Notes: generated by a model from the sequence alone, not told the origin. Shown: positions 9,563 through 16,279, counted from the first letter of the stretch. The stretch: DNA of 17,906 bases from an uncultured Porphyromonadaceae bacterium (GCA_900550025.1 URQP01000052.1:1-17906); one strand, 5' to 3'. Numbers and translations: made by a program.

Positions 9563-9614
9563 TACCCGAATCATGCGTTCGTTGTATTTATGCAATGATT
9601 AAAAAGAATAGATT

Positions 9615-11549
9615 ATGAATATTAAGTTTCCAGATGGAAGTATCAAGCAATTTGACGACGGGACTACTCCGTTGCAAATTGCCGAAAGTATCAGTCCGAG
9701 GCTGGCACAAGATGTGTTGGCGGCTACTGTGAATGGTGAAGAATGGGATTTGACTCGTCCGATTGTAGAGGACGCGGAATTGAAGCTCTTCAAATGGGAT
9801 GACCCTGAAGGCAAGCACGCTTTCTGGCACACATCCGCGCATTTGCTCGCAGAGGCTTTGCAGGAGCTGTATCCCGGTGTGAAATTCGGCATAGGTCCGG
9901 CTATTGAGAACGGATTCTATTATGATATTGATCCGGGCGACAATGTGATAACAAGTGCCGAGTTCCCGAAGATTGAGGCCAAGATGATGGAGCTTGTTGC
10001 AAAAAAAGAACAAGTAGTGCGCAAGGACATTACCAAGGCAGACGCGTTGAAAATGTTCGGCGACAGAAATGAAACGTATAAATGCGAGCTCATAAGCGAG
10101 CTTGAGGATGGGCATATAACTACTTACACGCAGGGCGCGTTCACTGATTTGTGCCGTGGCCCGCATATCCCTAATACCGGTGCGATAAAGGCTGTGAAGG
10201 TGCTTTCGTTGGCGGGCGCTTATTGGCGTGGCGACGAGAAGCGTAACCAGTTGGTTCGCGTATACGGCATTTCGTTCCCTAAGAAGAAGATGCTCGACGA
10301 GTATCTGGTAATGCTTGAAGAGGCTAAGAAACGCGACCACCGTAAAATCGGAAAGGAAATGGAACTCTTCATGTTCTCGGAGACAGTTGGCAAAGGTCTT
10401 CCGATGTGGTTGCCCAAGGGAACGGAGCTGCGTTTGCGCTTGCAGGAATTTTTGAGAAAAATACAGCGCAGGTATGACTATCAGGAGGTTATAACACCGC
10501 CGATAGGTAACAAGATGCTTTATGTGACATCAGGTCACTATGCAAAATACGGAAAAGATTCATTCCAGCCTATCCACACTCCGGAGGAAGGCGAGGAATA
10601 TTTCTTGAAACCGATGAACTGCCCTCACCACTGTGAGATATATAAAAACACTCCTCATTCATATAAGGAATTGCCGTTGCGGATAGCGGAATTCGGTACG
10701 GTATGCCGCTATGAACAGAGCGGTGAGCTGCATGGACTGACCCGGGTACGTAGCTTTACGCAGGACGATGCCCACATATTCTGTCGTCCAGACCAAGTGA
10801 AGGATGAGTTCCTCCGCGTTATGGACATCATTTCGATAGTGTTCAAGTCTATGAAGTTCGACAACTTTGAAGCGCAGATTTCATTGCGCGACAAAGTGAA
10901 CAGGGAGAAATATATCGGCTCTGAGGATAATTGGGACAAGGCGGAGCAGGCCATAATCGAGGCGTGCGAGGAGAAAGGCCTTAAGGCACGTATAGAGTAT
11001 GGCGAAGCCGCGTTCTATGGACCTAAGCTCGATTTTATGGTTAAAGACGCGATTGGCCGCCGTTGGCAGTTGGGTACTATCCAAGTCGACTACAATTTGC
11101 CGGAGCGTTTCGGCCTTGAATATACAGGGGCTGACAATCAAAAGCATCGTCCCGTGATGATTCACCGTGCTCCGTTCGGCTCGATGGAGCGTTTCGTCGC
11201 TGTATTGTTGGAGCATACGGCCGGGAATCTTCCATTGTGGCTCGCTCCTGAGCAGGCTGTGATATTGCCGATTAGCGAGAAATTCAACGACTATGCCGAG
11301 TCTGTGAGAAAACAGCTTGCGGAGAAAGGCATCAGGGCGACTGTTGATAACCGCAACGAGAAAATCGGCAAGAAAATACGTGACAATGAGTTGAAGCGGA
11401 TTCCGTATATGCTTGTTGTCGGAGAAAAAGAAGTTAATAATAGTGAAATTTCGGTAAGAAAACAAGGCGAAGGCGACAAGGGTTCTGTTAAAATTACTAC
11501 CTTTGCCGAGAATTTTTCTCGAGAAATTGAGGAAATGACAAATTATTAA
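9615..11549 (+). CDS. thrS: threonyl-tRNA synthetase
   Basis: The 644-aa product is full length. Domain order: TGS (about 1-62), editing/SAD domain (about 63-240), class II catalytic core (about 245-540), and anticodon-binding domain (about 545-644). The editing-site residues that hydrolyse Ser-tRNA(Thr) are present: His72 and His76 in HTSAH, and Cys180 and His184 in CRGPH. The catalytic zinc ligands are Cys336 (MNCPHH), His387 (DDAHIF) and His517 (MIHRAP). Class II motif 2 is visible as [20 protein letters not shown] and motif 3 ends in GSMERF. It charges tRNA(Thr) with threonine in the cytoplasm. It heads the conserved thrS-infC-rpmI-rplT operon; infC begins 9 nt after its stop. Confidence 0.99.
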   Translation: MNIKFPDGSIKQFDDGTTPLQIAESISPRLAQDVLAATVNGEEWDLTRPIVEDAELKLFKWDDPEGKHAFWHTSAHLLAEALQELYPGVKFGIGPAIENGFYYDIDPGDNVITSAEFPKIEAKMMELVAKKEQVVRKDITKADALKMFGDRNETYKCELISELEDGHITTYTQGAFTDLCRGPHIPNTGAIKAVKVLSLAGAYWRGDEKRNQLVRVYGISFPKKKMLDEYLVMLEEAKKRDHRKIGKEMELFMFSETVGKGLPMWLPKGTELRLRLQEFLRKIQRRYDYQEVITPPIGNKMLYVTSGHYAKYGKDSFQPIHTPEEGEEYFLKPMNCPHHCEIYKNTPHSYKELPLRIAEFGTVCRYEQSGELHGLTRVRSFTQDDAHIFCRPDQVKDEFLRVMDIISIVFKSMKFDNFEAQISLRDKVNREKYIGSEDNWDKAEQAIIEACEEKGLKARIEYGEAAFYGPKLDFMVKDAIGRRWQLGTIQVDYNLPERFGLEYTGADNQKHRPVMIHRAPFGSMERFVAVLLEHTAGNLPLWLAPEQAVILPISEKFNDYAESVRKQLAEKGIRATVDNRNEKIGKKIRDNELKRIPYMLVVGEKEVNNSEISVRKQGEGDKGSVKITTFAENFSREIEEMTNY

Positions 11550-11558
11550 TACAACTGA

Positions 11559-12125
11559 ATGGCTAAAACACCACTTGGACCGGGGCAAAACAACAACCCT
11601 CAAAAAAAAGACAACAAGAAAGACGCGTATGCTATAAACGAGCATATCAGGGCTGAGCAAGTCCGTCTTGTAGGTGAGAATGTTGAACAAGGCGTTTATT
11701 CACTGAGGGATGCGTTGCGGATTGCGGAAGAGCAAGAATTGGATTTGATAGAAATCTCTCCTAATGCCAATCCTCCTGTCTGTAAGATTTTGGATTACCA
11801 AAAATTCTTATATCAGCAGAAAAAAAGGTTGAAGGAGCAGAAAGCTAAATCCACGAAGGTCGTTGTCAAGGAGATTCGTTTCGGCCCGCAGACCGATGAC
11901 CATGACTATAATTTCAAACTGAAGCATGCCATCGGATTCTTGAAAGAAGGCGCGAAAGTCAAGGCGTATGTCTTTTTCAAAGGCCGGTCGATTTTGTTTA
12001 AGGAACAGGGTGAGGTGTTGTTGCTCCGTTTTGCGAACGATTTGGAAGAATATGGCAAGGTGGAACAGATGCCTGTGTTGGAAGGGAAGCGTATGATTAT
12101 TATGCTTACTCCTAAGAAAAAATGA
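11559..12125 (+). CDS. infC: translation initiation factor IF-3
   Basis: The product is 188 aa. The N-terminal domain carries [14 protein letters not shown] and [25 protein letters not shown], the IF-3 signature (about residues 26-88). A lysine-rich linker ([13 protein letters not shown]) leads to the C-terminal domain with [20 protein letters not shown] and the closing [13 protein letters not shown]-3 binds the 30S subunit, prevents 50S joining and checks the start codon. A basic 25-residue N-terminal extension is present. The start is a plain ATG, not the rare AUU through which E. coli infC regulates itself, so that autoregulation is not supported here. It lies 9 nt after thrS and 50 nt before rpmI. 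Confidence 0.98.
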   Translation: MAKTPLGPGQNNNPQKKDNKKDAYAINEHIRAEQVRLVGENVEQGVYSLRDALRIAEEQELDLIEISPNANPPVCKILDYQKFLYQQKKRLKEQKAKSTKVVVKEIRFGPQTDDHDYNFKLKHAIGFLKEGAKVKAYVFFKGRSILFKEQGEVLLLRFANDLEEYGKVEQMPVLEGKRMIIMLTPKKK

Positions 12126-12175
12126 TATAAAGCTTAAAAGCGATATAAACAAACAGTAATTAAAAACAAAACAAA

Positions 12176-12373
12176 ATGCCAAAGGTTAAGACTAATTCCG
12201 GTGCCAAAAAGAGGTTCGCCCTTACCGGATCAGGAAAAATTAAAAGAAAGCATGCTTACAAAAGTCACATTTTGACTAAAAAGACAAAAAAGCAGAAAAG
12301 AAATTTGGGTCACTTCACGGTGATTTCTTCTGCCGACAGAAAGAATGTGCGTAGCTTGTTGGCTATGAGATAA
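12176..12373 (+). CDS. rpmI: 50S ribosomal protein L35 (bL35)
   Basis: The 65-aa basic protein begins [31 protein letters not shown], the L35 pattern (KTxSGAKKRF, then KRxxAxKxH). It has the usual length for the family and is a late-assembling component of the 50S subunit. Its start is preceded by an A-rich stretch (AAAACAAAACAAA) rather than a Shine-Dalgarno box, and the same stretch occurs before rplT. It is followed by an unusually long 108-nt gap before rplT. Confidence 0.98.
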   Translation: MPKVKTNSGAKKRFALTGSGKIKRKHAYKSHILTKKTKKQKRNLGHFTVISSADRKNVRSLLAMR

Positions 12374-12424
12374 GCAATCTTTATTTACTTTTAATTACAG
12401 AGATTTTATTGAATTTATTAACCG

Positions 12425-12466
12425 GAGTGTTTAGCAACGAAAGTGCAAATTTTGCCGCTAACGCTC
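12425..12466 (+). promoter_or_regulatory. hairpin in the rpmI-rplT spacer, candidate rplT leader element
   Basis: The 5' arm GAGTGTTTAGC (12425-12435) pairs with GCTAACGCTC (12457-12466), giving ten pairs with one G-U wobble and one bulged U. A small inner hairpin GCAA/TTGC is possible inside the 21-nt loop. The stem ends 15 nt before the rplT ATG. L20 is known to repress its own operon by binding structured mRNA in other bacteria; whether this stem does so is inference. Confidence 0.45.
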
Positions 12467-12481
12467 AAAAAACAAAACAAA

Positions 12482-12832
12482 ATGCCAAGATCAGTAAATC
12501 ACGTAGCATCAAGAGCTAAGAGAAAGAAAATTTTAAAACTTACGAGAGGCTATTACGGTTGCCGTAAGAATGTATGGACTGTCGCTAAGAACACCTTGGA
12601 AAAGGGTTTGACTTATGCGTACCGTGACCGTAAGAACAAAAAACGCAACTTCCGCGCTTTGTGGATTCAGCGTATCAATGCTGCCGCGCGCTTGGAAGAT
12701 CTTTCTTATTCGAAGTTGATGGGATTGATTCATAAGGCAGGCATCCAAATCAACCGTAAAGTGTTGGCAGATTTGGCTGTTAACAATCCTGCAGCTTTCA
12801 AAGCTATTGTAGATAAGGTTAAAAACGCTTAA
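12482..12832 (+). CDS. rplT: 50S ribosomal protein L20 (bL20)
   Basis: The product is 116 aa from ATG 12482 ([20 protein letters not shown]). An upstream in-frame ATG at 12443 would add 13 residues not found in the family, so I reject it. Typical L20 features are the basic N-terminal helix followed by [17 protein letters not shown], the segment [23 protein letters not shown], and the C-terminal globular part [33 protein letters not shown]20 binds 23S rRNA early in 50S assembly and in several bacteria represses translation of the rpmI-rplT mRNA. It is the last gene of the operon, and a strong terminator begins 17 nt after its stop. Confidence 0.98.
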   Translation: MPRSVNHVASRAKRKKILKLTRGYYGCRKNVWTVAKNTLEKGLTYAYRDRKNKKRNFRALWIQRINAAARLEDLSYSKLMGLIHKAGIQINRKVLADLAVNNPAAFKAIVDKVKNA

Positions 12833-12849
12833 AAAGGCGTGGATATTTT

Positions 12850-12877
12850 AAAGCCTCCTGAAAAGGGGGCTTTTTTT
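12850..12877 (+). terminator. intrinsic terminator of the thrS-rplT operon
   Basis: AAAGCCTCC (12850-12858) pairs with GGGGGCTTT (12865-12873) across a 6-nt loop TGAAAA, with one G-U pair. A run of seven T follows (12871-12877). Stem strength and U-tract fit a Rho-independent terminator. Confidence 0.9.
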
Positions 12878-12888
12878 ATGACAAAAAA

Positions 12889-12920
12889 TTTGGATAACTG
12901 AAAGCTGATAATTATATTTG
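12889..12920 (+). promoter_or_regulatory. strong Bacteroidota promoter of the RNA gene
   Basis: TTTG (12889-12892) and TATATTTG (12913-12920) are separated by exactly 20 nt, matching the -33/-7 consensus. This is the best promoter in the window and begins 11 nt after the rplT terminator's T-run. The predicted start is near 12926. Confidence 0.75.
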
Positions 12921-12925
12921 CAGTA

Positions 12926-13160
12926 GATAAAAGAGGAAGAAATTACCCCACATCAAAGCAGATTGGGAAACTCATCAAATTATATGAAATGCCGAGACAA
13001 ATTCTTTCTCTAATGGCGGGCCTCATTCCGTAAGGAAGTCGAAAGACCGGAGGATTACAAAAGTGGAGGAATTCTCAAATCCTGTTTATCGGAGTTTCAG
13101 CACACTCTTTGATGTGGTGGATATATAGATGGCAGAGGGTGAAAGCTCGCTGCCATTTTT
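12926..13160 (+). ncRNA. Bacteroidales-1 RNA, probably a 6S-like RNA
   Basis: This stretch of about 235 nt has no plausible reading frame but has its own consensus promoter at one end and an intrinsic terminator at the other. It can fold into one long rod. CCACATCAAAG (12948-12958) pairs perfectly with CTTTGATGTGG (13107-13117). After an 8/8-nt internal loop, GAAACTC (12967-12973) pairs perfectly with GAGTTTC (13092-13098). Further in lies a local hairpin GCCGAGA/TCTC-TAAT-GGC (about 12991-13017). The head holds two GNRA-capped hairpins, TTCC-GTAA-GGAA (13026-13037) and GTC-GAAA-GAC (13038-13047), closed by CCTC/GAGG. Position downstream of rplT, Bacteroidota promoter and terminator end are the published description of the Bacteroidales-1 motif, which I recall was later grouped with 6S RNA. 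6S RNA binds RNA polymerase holoenzyme through an open-promoter-like bubble in such a rod. The 5' end is predicted, not observed. Confidence 0.75.
13129..13160 (+). terminator. intrinsic terminator of the RNA gene, abutting marC
   Basis: ATGGCAG (13129-13135) pairs with CTGCCAT (13150-13156), with possible inner pairs GAG/CTC, followed by TTTTT ending at 13160. It ends 6 nt before the start codon of the MarC-family gene. Confidence 0.8.
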
Positions 13161-13166
13161 GTAGTT

Positions 13167-13811
13167 ATGAATAACGAGTTTTTTACATACGGACTGCTTT
13201 GTTTCACGTCGTTTTTCACGCTGGTCAATCCTTTGAGCATTATGCCGGTGTTCTTGACGATGACTCAAAGCCTCGACGATAAGGAGCGCGCGAGGATTGC
13301 CAAGAAGTCTACTTTTGTGGCTTTCATTATACTTGTGGCATTTACGGTATGCGGTCAGTTCTTATTCAAGTTTTTCGGAATATCGACAAATGGTTTCAGG
13401 ATTGTCGGAGGTTTCATAATATTCAAGATAGGATATGATTTGCTTCAGGCGAAATTTCCGAGGGTGAAAGTGGCTGCCGAAGAAATCAAGGAGTATTCCG
13501 ACGACATATCTATCACTCCGTTGGCCATACCGATATTATGCGGGCCGGGTGTCATTGCAAACGGAATCATTTTGATGGAAGATGCCGTGGAAATGTGGAA
13601 GAAGGTGATATTGGTCGGTATCATAGGGCTGATATTCCTTTTGGCATACGTGATATTAAGGGTGTCTTCGAGGCTGGTGAACTATTTGGGTGAAACAGGT
13701 CTTAATGTGATGATGCGTCTTATGGGGCTGATTTTGATGGTGCTTGCTGTGGAATGTTTTGTGAGCGGGCTGAAACCGATTATAACAAGCATGATAAGTT
13801 CCGCTTTTTAA
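13167..13811 (+). CDS. MarC-family integral membrane protein
   Basis: The product is 214 aa with about six hydrophobic segments (approximately 8-28, 48-70, 77-94, 115-135, 143-165, 185-205). MarC-family signatures are FFTLVNPLSIMPVF at 17-30, ISITPLAIPILCGPGVIANGI near 115-135 and LGETGLNVMMRLMGLILM near 175-192. The substrate of MarC proteins is unknown; E. coli MarC was once linked to multiple antibiotic resistance, but that link was not upheld. The start ATG is only 6 nt after the T-run of the preceding RNA gene's terminator, and the next Met (residue 26) would remove the first membrane segment, so 13167 is favoured. No separate promoter fits in the gap, so expression may rely on read-through from the RNA promoter. 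The YtxH cassette starts 71 nt downstream. Confidence 0.9.
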   Translation: MNNEFFTYGLLCFTSFFTLVNPLSIMPVFLTMTQSLDDKERARIAKKSTFVAFIILVAFTVCGQFLFKFFGISTNGFRIVGGFIIFKIGYDLLQAKFPRVKVAAEEIKEYSDDISITPLAIPILCGPGVIANGIILMEDAVEMWKKVILVGIIGLIFLLAYVILRVSSRLVNYLGETGLNVMMRLMGLILMVLAVECFVSGLKPIITSMISSAF

Positions 13812-13882
13812 AAAAAATTGCCCAGTGGCGTGAACAAAAGAGAAGTCGGCAATGTTATACTATAAATTTAAAACTTAAAGTT

Positions 13883-14074
13883 ATGAAACCGTTGCATGTG
13901 ATTTTAGCAGTTGTAGGAGGCGTAATCGCCGGTGCTGCTGTAGGTTTATTGTTTGCGCCTGAAAAAGGTTCGGATATGCGTGCAAAAATTGCAGACTATC
14001 TGAGATCTAAGAAAATTAAATTGAAAAAAGACCAGTTGGATGAGTTGACTGAGGAAATTTCAAAAGAACTGTAA
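13883..14074 (+). CDS. YtxH-domain small membrane protein (copy 1)
   Basis: The product is 63 aa from ATG 13883; the frame is open upstream, but that part overlaps marC and is not like the family. One glycine-rich membrane segment (residues 4-24, VILAVVGGVIAGAAVGLLFAP) is followed by the YtxH hallmark FAPEKGSDMRAKI and a charged helical tail ending LTEEISKEL. YtxH proteins are single-pass envelope proteins related to Bacillus YtxH and are often stress-associated; no biochemical activity is known. It is paralogous to the next gene, which starts 15 nt after its stop. A 6-bp inverted repeat with a long loop (ATTGCC 13817-13822 with GGCAAT 13848-13853) lies upstream, but no convincing promoter does. 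Confidence 0.85.
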   Translation: MKPLHVILAVVGGVIAGAAVGLLFAPEKGSDMRAKIADYLRSKKIKLKKDQLDELTEEISKEL

Positions 14075-14089
14075 TCAATAGATATTATT

Positions 14090-14293
14090 ATGAATAAGAG
14101 TGTAGGTATTATTTCAGCTTTTTTGGGAGGCGCGCTTGTCGGAGCCTCGATAGCTCTCCTTTTTGCGCCGGAGAAAGGTGTGGACACGAGAGCCAGAATC
14201 AAAGCTTTGTTGAAATCGAAGGGCATTGATTTCTCTGATGACGAGGTGGAGAAATTGGTGGAAGAAATTTCAGACGAGGCGGATAACCAGTAA
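14090..14293 (+). CDS. YtxH-domain small membrane protein (copy 2)
   Basis: The product is 67 aa. It has the same plan as copy 1: a glycine-rich membrane segment (5-25, VGIISAFLGGALVGASIALLF), the motif FAPEKGVDTRARI, and an acidic helical tail (DDEVEKLVEEISDEADNQ). The identical LLFAPEKG core and the shared EEIS near the end show a tandem duplication. The tail is more acidic than that of copy 1, so the two may have different partners. An 18-bp hairpin follows 11 nt after its stop. Confidence 0.86.
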   Translation: MNKSVGIISAFLGGALVGASIALLFAPEKGVDTRARIKALLKSKGIDFSDDEVEKLVEEISDEADNQ

Positions 14294-14304
14294 ATTAATT
14301 GAAT

Positions 14305-14344
14305 TATAGCGGGCAGTGATGCGTCGGCATTACTGCTTGCTATA
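14305..14344 (+). repeat. 18-bp intergenic RNA hairpin
   Basis: TATAGCGGGCAGTGATGC (14305-14322) pairs along its full length with GCATTACTGCTTGCTATA (14327-14344) around the tetraloop GTCG. The stem has 15 Watson-Crick and three G-U pairs (14311-14338, 14312-14337, 14318-14331). All three become C-A mismatches on the other strand, so the fold belongs to the plus-strand transcript. A weak TTTT (14349-14352) follows; it may be an attenuating terminator or an mRNA-stabilising end. Confidence 0.75.
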
Positions 14345-14359
14345 TATGTTTTGGAGTCT

Positions 14360-14704
14360 ATGGCATTGAATGATGGAACATATAAGACACTCTTTTCCGA
14401 GTTGAAAAAGTATCTGTCCCTGAAAGCTGATTATTATAAGCTTACCGGGGTGGAGAAGTTGTCATTGCTGCTGTCGGCAATAGCAGTTGCGCTCATTGCT
14501 ACGGTGTTGGCGCTTATTGCATTGTTTTATCTCACATCGGCATTGCAGTCGTATATCGGCCAAATGATAGGGATGCCTCTGTCGTATGTGATAATAGCTG
14601 TTGTATATATAGTATTGGGCGTATTGGTGGTTGTGTTTAAGAAATCGCTGATTGTAAATCCGATATGCCGGTTAGTCTCTAAAATCTTTCTTGATAAAAA
14701 ATGA
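14360..14704 (+). CDS. phage-holin-like (Phage_holin_3_6 family) membrane protein
   Basis: The product is 114 aa from ATG 14360; a TTG three codons earlier is less likely. An amphipathic N-terminal helix (LFSELKKYLSLKADYYKLTG, about 11-30) precedes two membrane segments: 35-58 (LSLLLSAIAVALIATVLALIALFY) and 73-93 (PLSYVIIAVVYIVLGVLVVVF). A short basic tail follows. This matches the 'phage holin family protein' (DUF1469-type) architecture that is common on bacterial chromosomes. The holin name reflects similarity only, because there is no lysin or phage gene nearby. Next to YtxH genes it is more likely an envelope-maintenance protein. Its TGA overlaps the next ATG as ATGA. Confidence 0.8.
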   Translation: MALNDGTYKTLFSELKKYLSLKADYYKLTGVEKLSLLLSAIAVALIATVLALIALFYLTSALQSYIGQMIGMPLSYVIIAVVYIVLGVLVVVFKKSLIVNPICRLVSKIFLDKK

Positions 14705-14985
14705 ATTTTATGGAAGGGAAAAAGGGCACTATGGAAAAATGGCGCGGATATACGATAGATGAAATCCAATATCAAAAAGCTATTACGCTCTTGCGCTTGG
14801 AAATGCAGAAAGAGCGCATACAAGCCATGAAAGACGGAATGTTTACGTCTGTGTCGCAAAACAGGCTGGGTAAAACATTTTCGGCGGTTTACTCTTATAA
14901 AAATCTTTTTGCGTATGTCTTTGCCGGTTATAAGTTGTATGCTGCATTGCGGCGGTTGCGCGACAAATTCAGGCGCAAAAGATAG
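14701..14985 (+). CDS. small basic protein of the YtxH/holin cassette, unknown function
   Basis: The product is 94 aa. I recognise no named domain. The ATG overlaps the upstream stop as ATGA, which argues for translational coupling; in-frame ATGs at 14710 and 14731 are alternatives. The N-terminal half is helical and charged (YQKAITLLRLEMQKERIQAMK). A modestly hydrophobic stretch (KNLFAYVFAGYKLYAAL, about 67-83) is followed by a strongly basic end (RRLRDKFRRKR). It probably sits at the membrane with the holin-like protein. It ends 9 nt from the convergent hydrolase gene; the weak inverted repeat AAAAGA/TCTTTT (14977-14996) spans the junction. Confidence 0.7.
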   Translation: MNFMEGKKGTMEKWRGYTIDEIQYQKAITLLRLEMQKERIQAMKDGMFTSVSQNRLGKTFSAVYSYKNLFAYVFAGYKLYAALRRLRDKFRRKR

Positions 14986-14994
14986 AATGCTCTT

Positions 14995-15633
14995 TTAGAT
15001 GTAAGGATTGTTTGTCTTTTCAAAACCGATTGTGCTGTTTTCCCCATGCCCGGGATAGATTGTAGTTGTTTCCGGTAGATTCATAAGCCTCCCGGTTACG
15101 CTGCGTATCAAAGTCGCATAGTCCCCGCCCGGCAAGTCCGTTCTGCCGATGCTTTGCCGGAAAAGCGCGTCTCCGGTAAATACGCAGTCTGATTGGTTGC
15201 AGTAGAGTGCTATATGCCCTTTGGTATGTCCCGGGACATATATCACAGATAGGCTTTCATCTCCTATTTTTATAGTGTCATTGTCGTTCAGATGTATGTC
15301 GATTGAAAGCGGATTGCCATTGTAGCTGAGTCCGAACATTTGTGCTTGTTCGCATACGTGCTTTGCTAAATACTCGTCCTCTTTGTTGCATTCGGATTTT
15401 AATCCGAATGTGTGTTTTATGAATCCGTTTCCCGCAATGTGGTCGATATGCGCGTGCGTGTTTATTAAATGGCGGAGGTTCAACTGATTGTCTGTCACGA
15501 ATTTTAAAACTGCGGAATTTTCATAATCAGACATCATTCCCGGGTCGATTATTGCTGCTTCTTTCGACTTGTCCCATACTATGTATGTGTTTTCCCCGAA
15601 AGGGTTGAAGATTAATTTCTTTATGGTAAGCAT
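14995..15633 (-). CDS. metallo-beta-lactamase-fold hydrolase, glyoxalase II-like
   Basis: The product is 212 aa. The metal-binding motif THAHIDH is at His60, His62, Asp64 and His65; the remaining ligands are His136 (VPGHTKGH), Asp155 (FTGDALF) and His196 (YPGHGE). All seven ligands of a binuclear site are present, so it should be active. Length and motifs fit the hydroxyacylglutathione-hydrolase-like group, but the longer C-terminal substrate-binding domain of true glyoxalase II is missing, so the substrate may be another thioester or a small-molecule ester. It is cytoplasmic (no signal peptide). It is the last gene of a three-gene minus-strand operon, 10 nt after rsmG. Confidence 0.92.
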   Translation of the reverse strand: MLTIKKLIFNPFGENTYIVWDKSKEAAIIDPGMMSDYENSAVLKFVTDNQLNLRHLINTHAHIDHIAGNGFIKHTFGLKSECNKEDEYLAKHVCEQAQMFGLSYNGNPLSIDIHLNDNDTIKIGDESLSVIYVPGHTKGHIALYCNQSDCVFTGDALFRQSIGRTDLPGGDYATLIRSVTGRLMNLPETTTIYPGHGENSTIGFEKTNNPYI

Positions 15634-15643
15634 CTTTTTTATG

Positions 15644-16267
15644 TTAGGGGAGTGGTATGTAAATTATTTTTTTTGTGGAGAAATATTCTTCCTCAAAGTA
15701 TTCCGACAGATTGGTAATAATTTTTTCTTGTCTTATTTTAGACAATTCTTCGTTTAGCTCTCCGCCTTTGAGGCATATTAATCCGTTTGGGATGCTGTTT
15801 ATGCACGATGGCTTGATTTTGTTCCTGACGGACGTTACAAGACTGTCGAGCTGCATTACAGCGCGCGACACGACAAAATCGAATTTCTCTTTCACTTCGG
15901 CGATGTCGCAATGCCGGAAATCTACATTTTTCAGACCTATTCTGTCCGCAATGTCTTTTGCGACATTTATTTTCTTCCCGATTCTGTCGATTAGCAGAAA
16001 GTTGGTTTCAGGAAACAGGATGGCAAGAGGGATTCCCGGAAATCCTCCTCCTGTTCCTAAGTCAAGCACGTATGAGCCGTCTTTGAAGTCGGTAAATTTG
16101 GCGATGCCCAATGAGTGAAGCACGTGGTTGGTATATAAATTGCCAATGTCTTTTCTTGAAATGACATTGATTTTTGCATTCCAATCAGGGTACAGTATCC
16201 CTAATTCTTCGAATTGCCGTATTTGTTCTGGCGACAAATTCTTGAAGTATTTTAAAATCTCATCCAT
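15644..16267 (-). CDS. rsmG: 16S rRNA (guanine-527-N7)-methyltransferase
   Basis: The product is 207 aa, the family length. The SAM-binding motif is LDLGTGGGFPGIP at 68-80, followed by LLIDRIGKK at 91-99 and the catalytic-core strand FVVSRAV at 131-137. The N-terminus (NVISRKDIGNLYTNHVLHSLGI) is the usual GidB/RsmG signature. It adds m7G at 16S position 527; loss gives low-level streptomycin resistance in other bacteria. It lies 12 nt after the DUF3298 lipoprotein and 10 nt before the hydrolase, in one operon. Confidence 0.96.
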   Translation of the reverse strand: MDEILKYFKNLSPEQIRQFEELGILYPDWNAKINVISRKDIGNLYTNHVLHSLGIAKFTDFKDGSYVLDLGTGGGFPGIPLAILFPETNFLLIDRIGKKINVAKDIADRIGLKNVDFRHCDIAEVKEKFDFVVSRAVMQLDSLVTSVRNKIKPSCINSIPNGLICLKGGELNEELSKIRQEKIITNLSEYFEEEYFSTKKIIYIPLP

Positions 16268-16279
16268 TTTCGGTGTTGA

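Noticed and set aside
9563..9614. Possible tRNA-like or T-box leader before thrS
   Set aside because: The leader is about 50 nt, AT-rich and shows no convincing stem, T-box sequence or terminator.
9588..10340. 250-aa open frame on the minus strand opposite the thrS 5' half
   Set aside because: Same reason: a shadow of thrS with no promoter, start context or family match.
10881..11690. 269-aa open frame on the minus strand opposite thrS/infC
   Set aside because: It lies wholly opposite two certain genes, has no recognisable domain, and reflects codon structure of the real frame.
12443..12481. In-frame upstream ATG extending rplT by 13 residues
   Set aside because: The added residues are not part of L20, and the A-rich context before 12482 matches that of rpmI.
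13817..13853. Inverted repeat ATTGCC/GGCAAT after marC, considered as a terminator
   Set aside because: Six pairs with a 25-nt loop and no T-run; too weak to call.
13754..13882. Open upstream extension of the first YtxH frame
   Set aside because: It overlaps marC and has no YtxH similarity; ATG 13883 gives the standard family N-terminus.
14360..14704. Holin annotation as evidence of a prophage
   Set aside because: No lysin, capsid, integrase or att-like repeats are present; the family occurs widely on chromosomes.
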